Positions 16,879-26,900 of a stretch of DNA of 41,702 nucleotides are shown one piece after another. Numbering within the stretch: position 1 is the first letter of the stretch; each line of letters begins with the position of its first letter. This DNA is from Prevotella sp. BV3P1 (GTDB lineage: Bacteria > Bacteroidota > Bacteroidia > Bacteroidales > Bacteroidaceae). The notes under the pieces were generated by a model. It ran no database searches. It was not told where the DNA came from and saw only the letters and a program-made list of their open reading frames with translations. A program made the position numbers and the translations under genes. The stretch covers positions 1 through 41,702 of the forward strand of contig NZ_AWXC01000059.1 of NCBI RefSeq assembly GCF_000479005.1, in the 5' to 3' direction.

Positions 16879-16908
16879 TTTGGTTGTCATTATATTATTG
16901 TAATTTTG
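16879..16908 (+). promoter_or_regulatory. rpsA promoter
   Basis: TTTG (16879-16882), an 18-nt spacer and TAATTTTG (16901-16908) closely match the Bacteroidetes consensus. The predicted leader is about 55 nt. It is very AT-rich and has no Shine-Dalgarno sequence before the ATG at 16969, as is common for highly expressed genes in this phylum. Confidence 0.65.
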
Positions 16909-16968
16909 CAACCGATTTATTTATTCACATAAAGTCTAACTTTATTAAATTTTAAACATTAATTATTT

Positions 16969-18744
16969 ATGTCAGATTTAAAGAACGTTCAACCATTAGA
17001 AGACTTCAATTGGGATGAGTTTGAAAATGGTACAAACGTAAACGCCAACAAAGAAGACTTGGCAAAGGCTTACGATGAAACTTTGAACAAGGTTAGTGAG
17101 CACCAAGTTACAGAGGGAACCGTTATCGCCCTTGACAAAAAAGAGGTCATTGTTAACATTGGCTACAAGAGCGATGGTATTATTCCCGCTTCAGAATTCC
17201 GCTACAACCCAGATCTTAAAGTAGGTGACAAGGTTGAGGTTTATGTAGAAAACCAGGAAGACAAGAAAGGCCAATTGGTTCTTTCTCACAAAAAAGCTCG
17301 CCTTACCAAGAGTTGGGATCGCATCAATTCAGCCCTCGACAACGATGAGATTATTCAGGGTTATATCAAGAGCCGCACTAAGGGCGGTATGATTGTTGAC
17401 GTGTTTGGCATCGAAGCTTTCTTGCCAGGAAGCCAGATCGACGTTCATCCTATACGCGACTACGATGTGTTCGTAGGCAAGACCATGGAATTCAAAGTGG
17501 TTAAGATTAACCAGGAATTCCGCAACGTTGTTGTTTCACACAAGGCGCTCATCGAGGCTGAGTTGGAAGCACAGAAGAAAGAAATTATCAGCAAACTTGA
17601 AAAGGGACAAATCCTCGAGGGTACTGTTAAGAATATCACCTCTTACGGTGTATTCGTCGACCTTGGCGGTGTTGACGGATTGGTACATATCACAGACCTT
17701 TCATGGGGCCGCGTAAGCGATCCACACGAAGTGGTTTCATTGGACGAGAAAATCAATGTGGTTATCCTCGACTTCGATGATGAGAAGAAGCGTATCGCCC
17801 TTGGTTTGAAGCAGTTGACTCCACATCCATGGGATGCTTTGGATCCAAACTTGAAGGTTGGCGACAAGGTGAAGGGTAAAGTTGTTGTCATGGCCGATTA
17901 TGGTGCATTCGTAGAGATTGCTCCTGGCGTAGAAGGACTGATTCACGTCAGCGAAATGTCTTGGAGCCAGCACTTGCGCTCAGCTCAGGACTTCATGCAT
18001 GTTGGTGACGAAGTTGAGGCTGTCATCCTGACCTTGGATCGTGAAGACCGCAAGATGAGCTTGGGTATCAAGCAGCTGAAAGCTGATCCATGGGAGAACA
18101 TCGAGGTGAAATATCCTGTTGGCAGCAAGCACACAGCAAAAGTTCGCAACTTCACTAACTTTGGTATCTTTGTTGAGCTTGAAGAAGGTGTTGACGGCTT
18201 GATTCATATCAGCGACCTCTCTTGGACCAAGAAGGTAAAGCATCCTTCAGAGTTCACAACAGTAGGTGCAGCCATCGATGTAGTGGTTCTCGAAATTGAC
18301 AAAGAGAACCGTCGTCTTTCTCTCGGCCACAAGCAATTGGAAGAGAATCCTTGGGATACATACGAAACCATCTACACACCAGGATCGGTACATACCGGTA
18401 AGATTACCGAATTGATGGACAAGGGTGCTGTTATCACACTGAATGAAGGTGGTGAAGGCTTTGCCACACCTAAGCATCTTGTTAAGGAAGATGGCACACA
18501 GGCACAACAGGGTGAAGAACTCGAGTTCAAGGTGATTGAGTTTGTAAAAGATACCAAGCGCATCATCCTTTCACACAGTCGTACATTCGAAGATGTGCAA
18601 GAGGACGTGAAGCCTGCACACAAGCACACTACCTCCAAGAAACCAAATGAAATTCCACAAATCAACAATGTGACAGCTGGAACAAGTCTTGGTGACTTGG
18701 ATGTTCTTGCCAAGTTGAAAGCAGACATGGAAAAGGGAGAATAA
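16969..18744 (+). CDS. rpsA: 30S ribosomal protein S1
   Basis: The 591-residue protein has six S1 RNA-binding repeats. Typical repeat cores are visible as GTVIALDKKEVIVNIG, GTVKNITSYGVFVDLGGVDGLVHI, GKVVVMADYGAFVEIAPGVEGLIHVSEMSW and AKVRNFTNFGIFVELEEGVDGLIHISDLSW. An acidic N-terminus and a C-terminal Lys-rich tail flank them. S1 binds mRNA on the small ribosomal subunit; in Bacteroidetes, where Shine-Dalgarno use is weak, it is thought to matter for AT-rich leaders. Length and order are normal. The gene is monocistronic, with its own promoter and a strong terminator. Confidence 0.97.
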   Translation: MSDLKNVQPLEDFNWDEFENGTNVNANKEDLAKAYDETLNKVSEHQVTEGTVIALDKKEVIVNIGYKSDGIIPASEFRYNPDLKVGDKVEVYVENQEDKKGQLVLSHKKARLTKSWDRINSALDNDEIIQGYIKSRTKGGMIVDVFGIEAFLPGSQIDVHPIRDYDVFVGKTMEFKVVKINQEFRNVVVSHKALIEAELEAQKKEIISKLEKGQILEGTVKNITSYGVFVDLGGVDGLVHITDLSWGRVSDPHEVVSLDEKINVVILDFDDEKKRIALGLKQLTPHPWDALDPNLKVGDKVKGKVVVMADYGAFVEIAPGVEGLIHVSEMSWSQHLRSAQDFMHVGDEVEAVILTLDREDRKMSLGIKQLKADPWENIEVKYPVGSKHTAKVRNFTNFGIFVELEEGVDGLIHISDLSWTKKVKHPSEFTTVGAAIDVVVLEIDKENRRLSLGHKQLEENPWDTYETIYTPGSVHTGKITELMDKGAVITLNEGGEGFATPKHLVKEDGTQAQQGEELEFKVIEFVKDTKRIILSHSRTFEDVQEDVKPAHKHTTSKKPNEIPQINNVTAGTSLGDLDVLAKLKADMEKGE

Positions 18745-18824
18745 TTGAGTTTTTCTCGCGCTCCTATAATTAGGACAGATTTTCTATTACTGTCCGCTAA
18801 AACTTATTTGAGCATAAAAAGTTA

Positions 18825-18865
18825 GGGCTGGATTCCACACATGGAATCCAGCCCTTCTTGTTGCA
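18825..18865. terminator. Strong hairpin terminator after rpsA
   Basis: Perfect 13-nt arms (18825-18837 GGGCTGGATTCCA and 18842-18854) enclose a 4-nt loop. The plus-strand T-rich tail is TTCTTGTTG. An A-run just before the left arm (18816-18820) gives a U-run on the minus strand, so it can also end the convergent GSCFA gene. Confidence 0.8.
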
Positions 18866-18949
18866 ATCTTAGTCATCATCAAATTCAGTACCAATGGCAA
18901 GACAATAAAGGATGCGGAAAACAATTATCAGTTAGACAACTGGTTGTGA

Positions 18950-19771
18950 TCAGCGGTGTGATGCTTGATTCGTCAAGTTTACCCCCCATTTGTTTTCCAA
19001 CTCCTTGATGCGCTCTTGCGTCTGACGGATGAACGACTGGTAAGCATCGCCATCCGGATGGAACGGACGATGCGCCAAGGCGGCCTTCACGGGTTGCCAA
19101 TCGACCAAGAAAAGTTTGGCCTCATGACTGAAAAAGGCATCCGAAAAACGTTCCCAGATGTATGCCACGGCTTGGTCGGAGGGATGCAACATGTCTTCTT
19201 TATAAAACCGATAATCGCGCAACTCGTCGTTCACAATCTCGTAAGCGGGGAAATAAGTCACCACGCCAGGATAACGCTCTTCCAGCTGGTGGGTGGCCAA
19301 AAGCAGCGTGGCCTTGGACAGCTGACTGCCATGAAAGCCGTACTTGGCATAACGAATGGGACTGACGGTGAGGATGACGCGCACCTTATCATTGCGCTTC
19401 ACCAAGCATTCTACCGCTCGAGACAGATAGGCCGCACACTCCTCCACGCTCAATTCTGCTTCACGAAACAAGCGTTGCGGACGCTTTTGGCAGTTGTCTA
19501 CAATCTCGCCCGTTTCTTTCAAGATGTACACATGGTTGGTACCCAGGGTAAACACGGCCACGTTGGGGCTCACATCGGTGCGCTCTACCGTATGCAGAAT
19601 GCTGGCCGGATTGTACATTACGCCGTAAGGATTGACGGTGACGCGAAACTTATCTTCGACAAACCGCCGCCCCATGCTGTCAGCAAAGCATGAACCGACA
19701 AAGAGCATGCGCTCGAATGGCGGGATTTGAAACGAGGGTTGGTCTACCTTGACTATAGTTCTGAACTGCAT
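18950..19771 (-). CDS. GSCFA-domain protein
   Basis: The 273-residue protein carries the family-naming motif as FVGSCFADSMGRRF near residue 26. It also has VNPYGVMYNPASI, TLGTNHVYI, TVSPIRY and DMLHPSDQAV. The last resembles the SGNH/GDSL hydrolase block with Asp and His, so an esterase-like fold is likely, but the substrate is unknown. The ATG at 19771 (MQFRTIVKVDQPSF) is preferred over the frame-start ATG at 19834, whose extra residues do not look like the family. It is cytoplasmic by sequence, with no signal peptide. It is divergent from the DUF4153-type membrane protein gene. Confidence 0.85.
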   Translation of the reverse strand: MQFRTIVKVDQPSFQIPPFERMLFVGSCFADSMGRRFVEDKFRVTVNPYGVMYNPASILHTVERTDVSPNVAVFTLGTNHVYILKETGEIVDNCQKRPQRLFREAELSVEECAAYLSRAVECLVKRNDKVRVILTVSPIRYAKYGFHGSQLSKATLLLATHQLEERYPGVVTYFPAYEIVNDELRDYRFYKEDMLHPSDQAVAYIWERFSDAFFSHEAKLFLVDWQPVKAALAHRPFHPDGDAYQSFIRQTQERIKELENKWGVNLTNQASHR

Positions 19772-19852
19772 AAGCTTTTGATTGTGCCTTTCCACCTCAT
19801 CAACACCACAAGGACTGCGATGAAGAGGAAGCATGAAAAAACGTTAGGATGA

Positions 19853-19860
19853 CAAAAATA
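19853..19860 (-). promoter_or_regulatory. -7 element for the GSCFA gene
   Basis: The minus strand reads TATTTTTG, a TAnnTTTG match, 81 nt upstream of the ATG at 19771. No well-placed -33 site is visible. Confidence 0.35.
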
Positions 19861-19880
19861 ATCATTTTTATCAAAAGAAA

Positions 19881-19912
19881 CTTGGCGTAACTTATATTTT
19901 ATTGTAGATTTG
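19881..19912 (+). promoter_or_regulatory. Promoter of the DUF4153-type gene
   Basis: TAGATTTG (19905-19912) matches TAnnTTTG. It is preceded at 20-nt spacing by CTTG (19881-19884), three of four matches to TTTG. The ATG at 19940 lies 27 nt downstream. Confidence 0.5.
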
Positions 19913-19939
19913 CGATATTAATCAAACCCAAGACGAGCA

Positions 19940-21682
19940 ATGGTACATTTCATATCTAAAGACGCATTCAAACACTGGAAAGAAGGTTTGCAAAGCATTG
20001 TGCGGAGATTTCCGCTGACCCTGTTTTTTACCATCGCCTCATGCCTATCGCTGATATACCTCAATCACGATTTGAGCAATGGCGGAGAGATGAAAGGATT
20101 TGAATTCTTCCTCATGTTCTATCCACTCACGGCCACCATTCTGTCTTTGACACTCCACCTGTGGACGGAAGACATGCGTCAACGGCTCAAAGCATGGGGA
20201 TGGCAAGGTGCTATACATGCCCTTTGGCTGGCCCTGTGCATCTATTGGGCCACCGAATACGAATTGTCCATGGGGCAAAGCATCGCCGCCGGCACATGCG
20301 TAGGCGCGATGCTCGTGGGCTGGTTCACACTGCCTTTCGCGAAACAAACGAACGACCGTCCAGCCATTAATTTCCTCATCAGGCTTATGGGAAGCGGCAT
20401 CATTGCTGCCCTCACATCCCTTGTTCTCTTCTTGGGCATCTTGTTGCTGTTACAATCGTTCAAGGATCTGTTTAACATGGACATAGAGGCAACCTTCTAT
20501 GCCGACACGGCTAACGTGTGTTTCACGCTGGTGGCTCCACTGTTATTCATGTTCCAGTTGCCGAAAGACGAACAAAAATACAGTCAATACAACTGGCTGC
20601 AACATAAGTTTGGCAACGGCATCATCCATTACCTGCTCATTCCGCTGCACTTAGCCTACGTCATCACGCTTTATCTCTATGCCGGAAAGATACTCGTTAT
20701 CTGGGAATTGCCCAACGGATGGGTGTCTACATTGGTTTCGGTGCTCATGTTGCTCACTGTCATCATTCTGTTCTTACTCTACCCTATCCACCAGCAAAAC
20801 CAAGTAAAGCAGGTAGACCGTTTGGCAGTTCGCTACCTTCCCATCATCGTTTTGCCGTTGCTGGTGCTGATGTCAATAGGCATTGGCCGCCGTTTCTCCG
20901 ACTATGGCGTAACCATACAGCGTCTGTACCTGCTGTTGTTCAACCTTTGGTGCTACGCTGTCTGCATAGGTCTCATCGTCTGTCGGTCGCGTAAGGTGAT
21001 GTGGGTGGCATGGAGTTTTGTCGCCATCCTGTTGCTGGTGTCGGTATTTCCAGTAAACGTATCAAGTTATACCAATAACCATTTGCAAAAACAGGTACGC
21101 GAATTGTTGGCCAAGCACAACATGACCAAGTTTCCGATAAGCAGTAAAACATACACAACTTTATTGAAACAGGTAGGATACCAACAGGCGAAAAGCCTTG
21201 CGGGTAAGCTGAACTACCTGAACAGCACATACGGTAGCCAGGCCATTGAGGATATCATCAACCCCAGGTATCTCGTCGCCGACTATCAAGTAGAAGAGAT
21301 GTACGGGCAGTCAATGGCAGGTACCTCTTCAACATCCATACCCGAAACGCTCATCAGCAACAAACGCGAAGAAAACATCCTATTACCCATTCCGCCGGGT
21401 TACCGTTATTTTCAGAACATCAAGCAATATCCTCCGCAAAAAGACGCTAAAGTTGAGGGCGACAAACTACTTGTGACCATGAAATATCAACTGAATGGTA
21501 AAACATTTACGGACCATTACCAAATGAGTTTGGCGGAGATTGAACGAAAAGTCAATGGCAAAGAGAAGTTCTGCATAACTGCCACTGGCAAACAGACACA
21601 GCTTGTCATCACTTACCTGTACCTCTTGTATGGCGAAGACTTCATCAACATGCAATACCGGGGTACGCTCTTCGTGAAATAG
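19940..21682 (+). CDS. DUF4153-type polytopic membrane protein
   Basis: The 580-residue protein has about eleven hydrophobic helices in its first 380 residues. A soluble C-terminal domain follows (about 385-580), containing NYLNSTYGSQAIEDI and a beta-rich end. The N-terminal arrangement, with HLWTED between helices 2 and 3 and long hydrophobic pairs, resembles DUF4153 proteins, which are common in Bacteroides and Prevotella and have no known function. It is in the inner membrane, and the tail is probably extracytoplasmic. It has its own promoter and no partner genes. Confidence 0.8.
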   Translation: MVHFISKDAFKHWKEGLQSIVRRFPLTLFFTIASCLSLIYLNHDLSNGGEMKGFEFFLMFYPLTATILSLTLHLWTEDMRQRLKAWGWQGAIHALWLALCIYWATEYELSMGQSIAAGTCVGAMLVGWFTLPFAKQTNDRPAINFLIRLMGSGIIAALTSLVLFLGILLLLQSFKDLFNMDIEATFYADTANVCFTLVAPLLFMFQLPKDEQKYSQYNWLQHKFGNGIIHYLLIPLHLAYVITLYLYAGKILVIWELPNGWVSTLVSVLMLLTVIILFLLYPIHQQNQVKQVDRLAVRYLPIIVLPLLVLMSIGIGRRFSDYGVTIQRLYLLLFNLWCYAVCIGLIVCRSRKVMWVAWSFVAILLLVSVFPVNVSSYTNNHLQKQVRELLAKHNMTKFPISSKTYTTLLKQVGYQQAKSLAGKLNYLNSTYGSQAIEDIINPRYLVADYQVEEMYGQSMAGTSSTSIPETLISNKREENILLPIPPGYRYFQNIKQYPPQKDAKVEGDKLLVTMKYQLNGKTFTDHYQMSLAEIERKVNGKEKFCITATGKQTQLVITYLYLLYGEDFINMQYRGTLFVK

Positions 21683-21807
21683 CACACGACTGTGAGCATG
21701 AAATGTGCGTCATCAAGCCCGCTTCACGGATGCGTCCACAGATGTGAAGGGTGCATCATGTCGGTGGTTGAGGGTTCACCATCGGCTGGTAGCCCGCTAT
21801 AAAACGC

Positions 21808-21885
21808 AAATAAAAACGGGAACTTGCTGCAAGTTTTAGCCGATGGGGGTAATCCCAAAGCTATTCCTCACAACAAGTTCCCGTT
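21808..21885 (-). terminator. Structured terminator or small RNA after tsaE
   Basis: Perfect 12-nt arms (21815-21826 and 21874-21885; AACGGGAACTTG and its complement) enclose a 47-nt loop. On the minus strand the structure lies just after the tsaE stop and is followed by a U-run (GTTTTTATTT). The loop itself folds: TAGC/GCTA closes an inner TGGG-ATTAC-CCCA hairpin. Part of the outer arm can instead pair locally (AACTTG 21821-21826 with CAAGTT 21830-21835), giving two exclusive folds. This is more elaborate than a normal terminator and may be a conserved small RNA. Confidence 0.55.
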
Positions 21886-21905
21886 AAGGTTTACGCCTTA
21901 TTCTC

Positions 21906-22319
21906 CTAAAATGTGACCAGCCGTGAGCCGTCTTCCTGCTCTGCAATGGTTACCTTGACGGCATCTTTTGGTAGCAACTCTTCTACCAACTCCGGCCACT
22001 CGAGGAAGCAGAGGCGATGACTGTAAAAATAATCCTCATAGCCCATGTCGTACACCTCTTCGAGCTTTTTAATGCGATAGAAGTCGAAATGATAGATGGA
22101 GTCTTGCAACTTATTGGAATAATACTCATTAACGATGGCGAAGGTGGGTGAGGTAATGACATCCTCCACGTCCAAACATTCACAAATGGCCTTGATGAAA
22201 GTGGTTTTACCAGCTCCCATTTTTCCGTAGAAAGCAAACACATTGCCCTTACCCATGTTGTCTATGAACTGCTGGGCAGCCTCTTTTATGCAATCTAATG
22301 ACTTGATTTTAATTTCCAT
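21906..22319 (-). CDS. tsaE: tRNA threonylcarbamoyladenosine biosynthesis ATPase TsaE
   Basis: The 137-residue protein has the P-loop GKMGAGKTT at residues 32-40, then TSPTFAIVNEY and YHFDFYRI, all typical of TsaE/YjeE. TsaE is the ATPase that supports TsaB-TsaD in making t6A at position 37 of ANN-decoding tRNAs. Length is normal. It is the last gene of the porW-porX unit, 42 nt after porX, and is followed by the structured terminator. The other tsa genes are not in this window. Confidence 0.95.
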   Translation of the reverse strand: MEIKIKSLDCIKEAAQQFIDNMGKGNVFAFYGKMGAGKTTFIKAICECLDVEDVITSPTFAIVNEYYSNKLQDSIYHFDFYRIKKLEEVYDMGYEDYFYSHRLCFLEWPELVEELLPKDAVKVTIAEQEDGSRLVTF

Positions 22320-22361
22320 TTTTTTCTTATTTATGTCTATTACCTATATTGTTTGATCATT

Positions 22362-23918
22362 TTATCGTTTTCTGGACGTGAGTGTAATCAGCGGAATGAG
22401 CATTTCCTCCATGCTGATGCCCCCATGTTGGAAGGTGTCCTTGTAGTAGGATACGTAATAATTGTAATTGTTGGGATAGGCAAAGAAGGTGTCGCCCGTG
22501 GCAAAAACGTAGCTGGTACTAATGTTGGGCGAGGGCAACTGTGCACTTCGAGGGTTTTTAATGGTAAAGACTTCCTTGGCACTGTAACTCAAGTTCTTGC
22601 CGAGCTTGTATCTCAGGTTGGTGTTGGTGTTGCGGTCGCCGATAATCTTGATGGGCTTTGAGGCACGAATACTGCCGTGGTCGGTGGTCAACACCACTTT
22701 ATAGTCGCTCTGTGCGAGCAATTTCATCAACTCTGTCATCATGGAATGTCGGAACCAGCTCTTGGTGATACTGCGATAAGCCGACTCGTTGTTGGCTAAC
22801 TCGCGCACCATCTTGGACTCGGTTCGGGCATGTGAAAGCATGTCTATAAAGTTGACCACCAACACATTTAAGTCGTTCTTCTTAAGTTCATGCAGCTTGT
22901 CGAAAAACTTTTCTGCCCCACTCGAATCGTTCACCTTATTATATGAGAAGCTGTGATGACGACGGTAGCGCTCGATTTGTGTCTGTATGAGCGGCTCTTC
23001 ATTGAGGTTTTTGCCCTCCTCCTCGTCTTCATCAACCCACAGATGAGGAAACATTTCGGCTATTTTGTTGGGCATCAGTCCACTGAAGATGGCGTTTCGG
23101 GCATACTGTGTGGCCGTAGGCAAAATGCTCACATATATGTCTTCCTGCATGTCGAACAGGTCGCCAATCTCCTTGGAGATGACCCGCCACTGGTCATAAC
23201 GAAAGTTGTCGATGACAATGAGAAACACTTTCTCGCCAGCATCGAGCAGTGGAAAAATCTTGTTCTTAAACAAATCGGGACTCATCATGGGCCTATTGGT
23301 CTGAGAAGGAGCTACCCATTCGAGATAATGTTGCTTGATGTATTTGGCAAATCCGAGGTCGGCCTCTTCTTTCTGCATTTGCAACATCTCTGTCATGCTG
23401 CTGTCTGTCGAACTCAGTTCCAGTTCCCAATGAACCAATCGCTTGTAGATATCCATCCAATCGCCCAGTGATTGGCAATTCATAATCTGCATGGAGATGT
23501 CTTGAAAACTCTGTTGATAGCCCGACTGTGTCACCTCCGTTACAATTTCTTTGCGGTGGATGTTCTTTTTAAGCGTCAGCAAAATCTGGTTGGGGTTCAC
23601 GGGTTTGATGAGATAGTCGGCTATTTTTGAACCAATGGCCTGATCCATAATGTTTTCTTCCTCACTCTTGGTTACCATCACGACAGGTGTTGCCGGACTA
23701 ATCTCCTTGATGCGCTGCAAGGTTTCCAATCCGGTGAGACCCGGCATCATTTCATCCAAAAGCACCAAGTCAAAGGTGTGCTGGCGACATTGGTCGATGG
23801 CGTCCGACCCATTGCTCACCGTCACCACCTGATATCCTTTTTTTTCGAGGAAGATGATGTGTGCGCGTAGCAGTTCTATCTCATCATCTACCCATAACAA
23901 TAGTCCATTGTTCATCAT
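22362..23918 (-). CDS. porX: PorX, response regulator with PglZ domain
   Basis: The 518-residue protein has an N-terminal receiver domain (D11/D12, phospho-acceptor D55 in LVLLDEMMPG, T84, Lys in YLIKPVN). A helical linker and a C-terminal PglZ-type alkaline-phosphatase-superfamily domain follow (about 165-518). The latter shows VIDNFRYDQW, TATQYARNAIFSG, FIDMLSHAR, TTDHGS and QHGGISMEEM, which include likely metal-binding and catalytic residues. PorX with sensor PorY and sigma factor SigP controls type IX secretion genes in Porphyromonas gingivalis, and PorX has phosphodiesterase activity. Its start overlaps the porW stop by 1 nt. An in-frame ATG one codon later (23915) is equally possible. 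PorY and SigP are not here. Confidence 0.95.
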   Translation of the reverse strand: MMNNGLLLWVDDEIELLRAHIIFLEKKGYQVVTVSNGSDAIDQCRQHTFDLVLLDEMMPGLTGLETLQRIKEISPATPVVMVTKSEEENIMDQAIGSKIADYLIKPVNPNQILLTLKKNIHRKEIVTEVTQSGYQQSFQDISMQIMNCQSLGDWMDIYKRLVHWELELSSTDSSMTEMLQMQKEEADLGFAKYIKQHYLEWVAPSQTNRPMMSPDLFKNKIFPLLDAGEKVFLIVIDNFRYDQWRVISKEIGDLFDMQEDIYVSILPTATQYARNAIFSGLMPNKIAEMFPHLWVDEDEEEGKNLNEEPLIQTQIERYRRHHSFSYNKVNDSSGAEKFFDKLHELKKNDLNVLVVNFIDMLSHARTESKMVRELANNESAYRSITKSWFRHSMMTELMKLLAQSDYKVVLTTDHGSIRASKPIKIIGDRNTNTNLRYKLGKNLSYSAKEVFTIKNPRSAQLPSPNISTSYVFATGDTFFAYPNNYNYYVSYYKDTFQHGGISMEEMLIPLITLTSRKR

Positions 23919-26900
23919 TAAAATCCTTCTAAATCATAATATTCATCACCTAAGTCGATGACCTTTGGTTCAGCTTTTTTCTTTGCCTTTTCATCCTTAG
24001 AAGCCGGTTTGGCGGGTGTTTTCTGATTGTTCTTTTGAAACTTTTCCTTAGAATTGTTCTCAAAATAAATAATCGTTTCACCTGGACGTTGCGGCTGTGG
24101 CTTATTGGGAACCGTCTTTGGTTGCACTTGCGTTTTCGGCTTCACGGCTGGTGTCTTGGCGTTAGGCACCTTTAAGGGTTGCTCACGAGGAGTGGTTTGC
24201 TGCTTTTTAGACTGGTCGGCAGGCAGCTGAAGAATGGTTTCGCGCTGAGGAACAGTCTTGTCTTGCGCCTTTGGCAAGGGTGTTTCAGTAGGAATCACCG
24301 TGCCACCCTGTTCGTTTTGCTTCGTTTCATCCTCTTGCGGAACAACGATGGTTCCACGATCTATCGGCTCGATTTCGAGACCATTATCTATAAAGGTGCC
24401 ATCATCCAGCAGGTGGTCTATCTCTTCTACCGATGGCTTGCGCTGCGGTTCGGTAGGTACTTCAAGTGGTTCTGTGAGCAATTGGAACGTACTAATCTTC
24501 AATGGTGCAAAGTGCTTGCTATAATATCGGTCATAATCATCATAGCTGAATGTGGTGCCCAACAATTGAAGATTGGCATCGCTGATGACAAACGAACGCG
24601 CCTTACCCACGAGAGAAGTGAGGTTGGTTTGGCGATGGAACGCACGAGCATACTGCAAAGCCTCGTCAAAATTACGGAAGCCGGCTATCTTCATCAAGTG
24701 CAAACCGGAATCTTCATCAATGGTAACATCAAAATTGCGTACCACATAACGGGTAAAATTGTACTTGGCCACTTGGTAGAGCAATTGATTCTCTTGAACA
24801 GAATCAGGATGATAGACGAGCATGAACGTGAACTCCGTGTTTCGCTCGTTACTGAACTGACGGGCTGCAATAGAGTCACTATCACTCAACACAGCCGAAC
24901 GGCGCGACCACACCTCGCCCATGTCAAACTTACCACCGTGCAATCGTCTGCCAGCCTGTACACCATTGATAATCATGCCAGCCATGTTGCTGAGACTACT
25001 CTCGGGGAATTGTTCCACCAGCTTCCGCATATCGGCCAAACAGCCGTCAGCATCACCATTGTTCAACTTACTTAAACCGCCGATGAAAAGGAATTTGTCA
25101 CGGTTGGCACCCAATGGAAAGCGGGTTGATGAAAGATGCGTATTGCTGCGCACTTCATCGTAGCGATCGGCCTTAAATGCATTGTAGGTGGCCGCATAGA
25201 GGGAATCCTCAAGCTGAACACCAAACTGCGCGTTCTCACGGAAATGAGGGTCGGTGAGAAGAACGGTCCACTCACTTTTCGGATGTTGTGCCTTGAGCAG
25301 CTGTATGTAGCGAGCGGCAACACCCGACTGCCCCAGTCTTGAGTACAACAGGAACAGGTGATAATAGGCTTCATCGATATGTTCGTAGGAAGGATAGCTG
25401 TCAACCAGCCGCCGCAGAGCCTTCTCACTCAACTTCAAATTGTCCAGTTTATCCTTAAAGATGACACCCGAATGAAATAATCCATCCATGATTTGTAGAT
25501 TGCTGGCCGCCACTTGCTCGGCAGTAAACGGTATCTGCGCCAAATAATACGCACGCTTGTGAGGGTCGTTCTGGGCACTATCGGAAACCTGACTGAGTGA
25601 ATCTGTCACCGCTTCCGCTTGTTGTAAGGAATCGAGTTGCGCTTCTGTCATCTGGTTTGTATCGCCAAACGACACCACCGTTTTATTAGTTCGTTGCCAA
25701 TTGTCAACGTTTTCCCGCTTTCCCCACAATCTTTCAAAAGCAGTCTTGCCTTGGTTAACAGCCATTTGATTATAAAAATACCATTGGCCGTCACCTTGTT
25801 TTTGAGGGGTTGGCGTGGGTGGTCGGTAAGGAGTGGTTCTTTGATTATCAAAATAACTATCATCCCCTCCAGCCATCATGTTTTGACCATTCTGCTCAGC
25901 CAGGCGATCAGCCTCTTCTTTTTCTTTCTTTTTCAACGCATCAATGACACGGTCAATGGCTGCATAAAGTTTTGGTTTAGGCAGTTTGGCCAGTGCTTGC
26001 AGGGAATCTTGCAACGCAACAGCATCGGTGTAAGGCACCAGTTCATCAAGAACTTTTGAGCGATAAGACAGCTCTTCATAATCTTCACGCTCTTTATCCA
26101 ACAATCCTATCGCTTCGCCATAACACCGTTGGGCATCGTTATATTTCTCACGTTCCCAATAAAGGTCACCGAGTTTCAGCAGTAACACACCTTTTTCAAT
26201 ACCGCTGCGGGTAGCACCTTTGTTCCCCTTCTCATACGCATCGATAGCTTGGAGGGTATCTTTCTTGGCCAAATAAATATTACCAATGGCATAATAAACC
26301 TGATCCAGATAGTCCTTATTATTTTCATTGACTGCCATTCGACGCAGTTTGGCAATCATTTTCTTGGCTTGTGTACCCGCCATCACCTCGGTCATGGCAA
26401 CACGAGCGTTGAACTCAACCTCGTAAGGGGGATGCTGTCTAAGTACTCGCTGGTATGACTTGTAAGCCTGTTCCTTGTTTCCAACAGCCTCATAGAGCTG
26501 CCCTAACAGAAACCACTGGCGGGCTTTCTGCTTGCGACGCATCTCGTGTTTGATGACTTTGCGGAGGTAAGGAATGGCTTTATCGTACTCCTTCGTGTGT
26601 AGATAATAGTCGGCATAGGTATAATCCCATTCTTTTTGTGCCTGCCAGTGAATGGAATCGCGCTGCATGTTGCGAATGACGTCTTCGGCATCGTACAACC
26701 AATCTTGCTCAATATAGCTTTTAGCAAGCCAGGCTCGTACACGACCATAGATGGAAGGCTGCGACTGATACAGGCGACTCATGTATGAAAAGGTTGACGC
26801 AGCCTCATCAAAAGCACCCGAATGAAATTGCGAACGCCCCATGAGCATCCACGCTTTCCATAAAAAAGGATTGTATTCTTTCCGGCTCAGCCACTCACGA

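Larger units (their letters stand above)
16392..16968. other. Intergenic region upstream of rpsA
   Basis: This 577-nt region holds repeat copy B, the rpsA promoter and the rpsA leader. The leader contains a small perfect hairpin: ATAAAGT (16929-16935), a CTA loop and ACTTTAT (16939-16945). No open frame of note is present. Confidence 0.6.
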
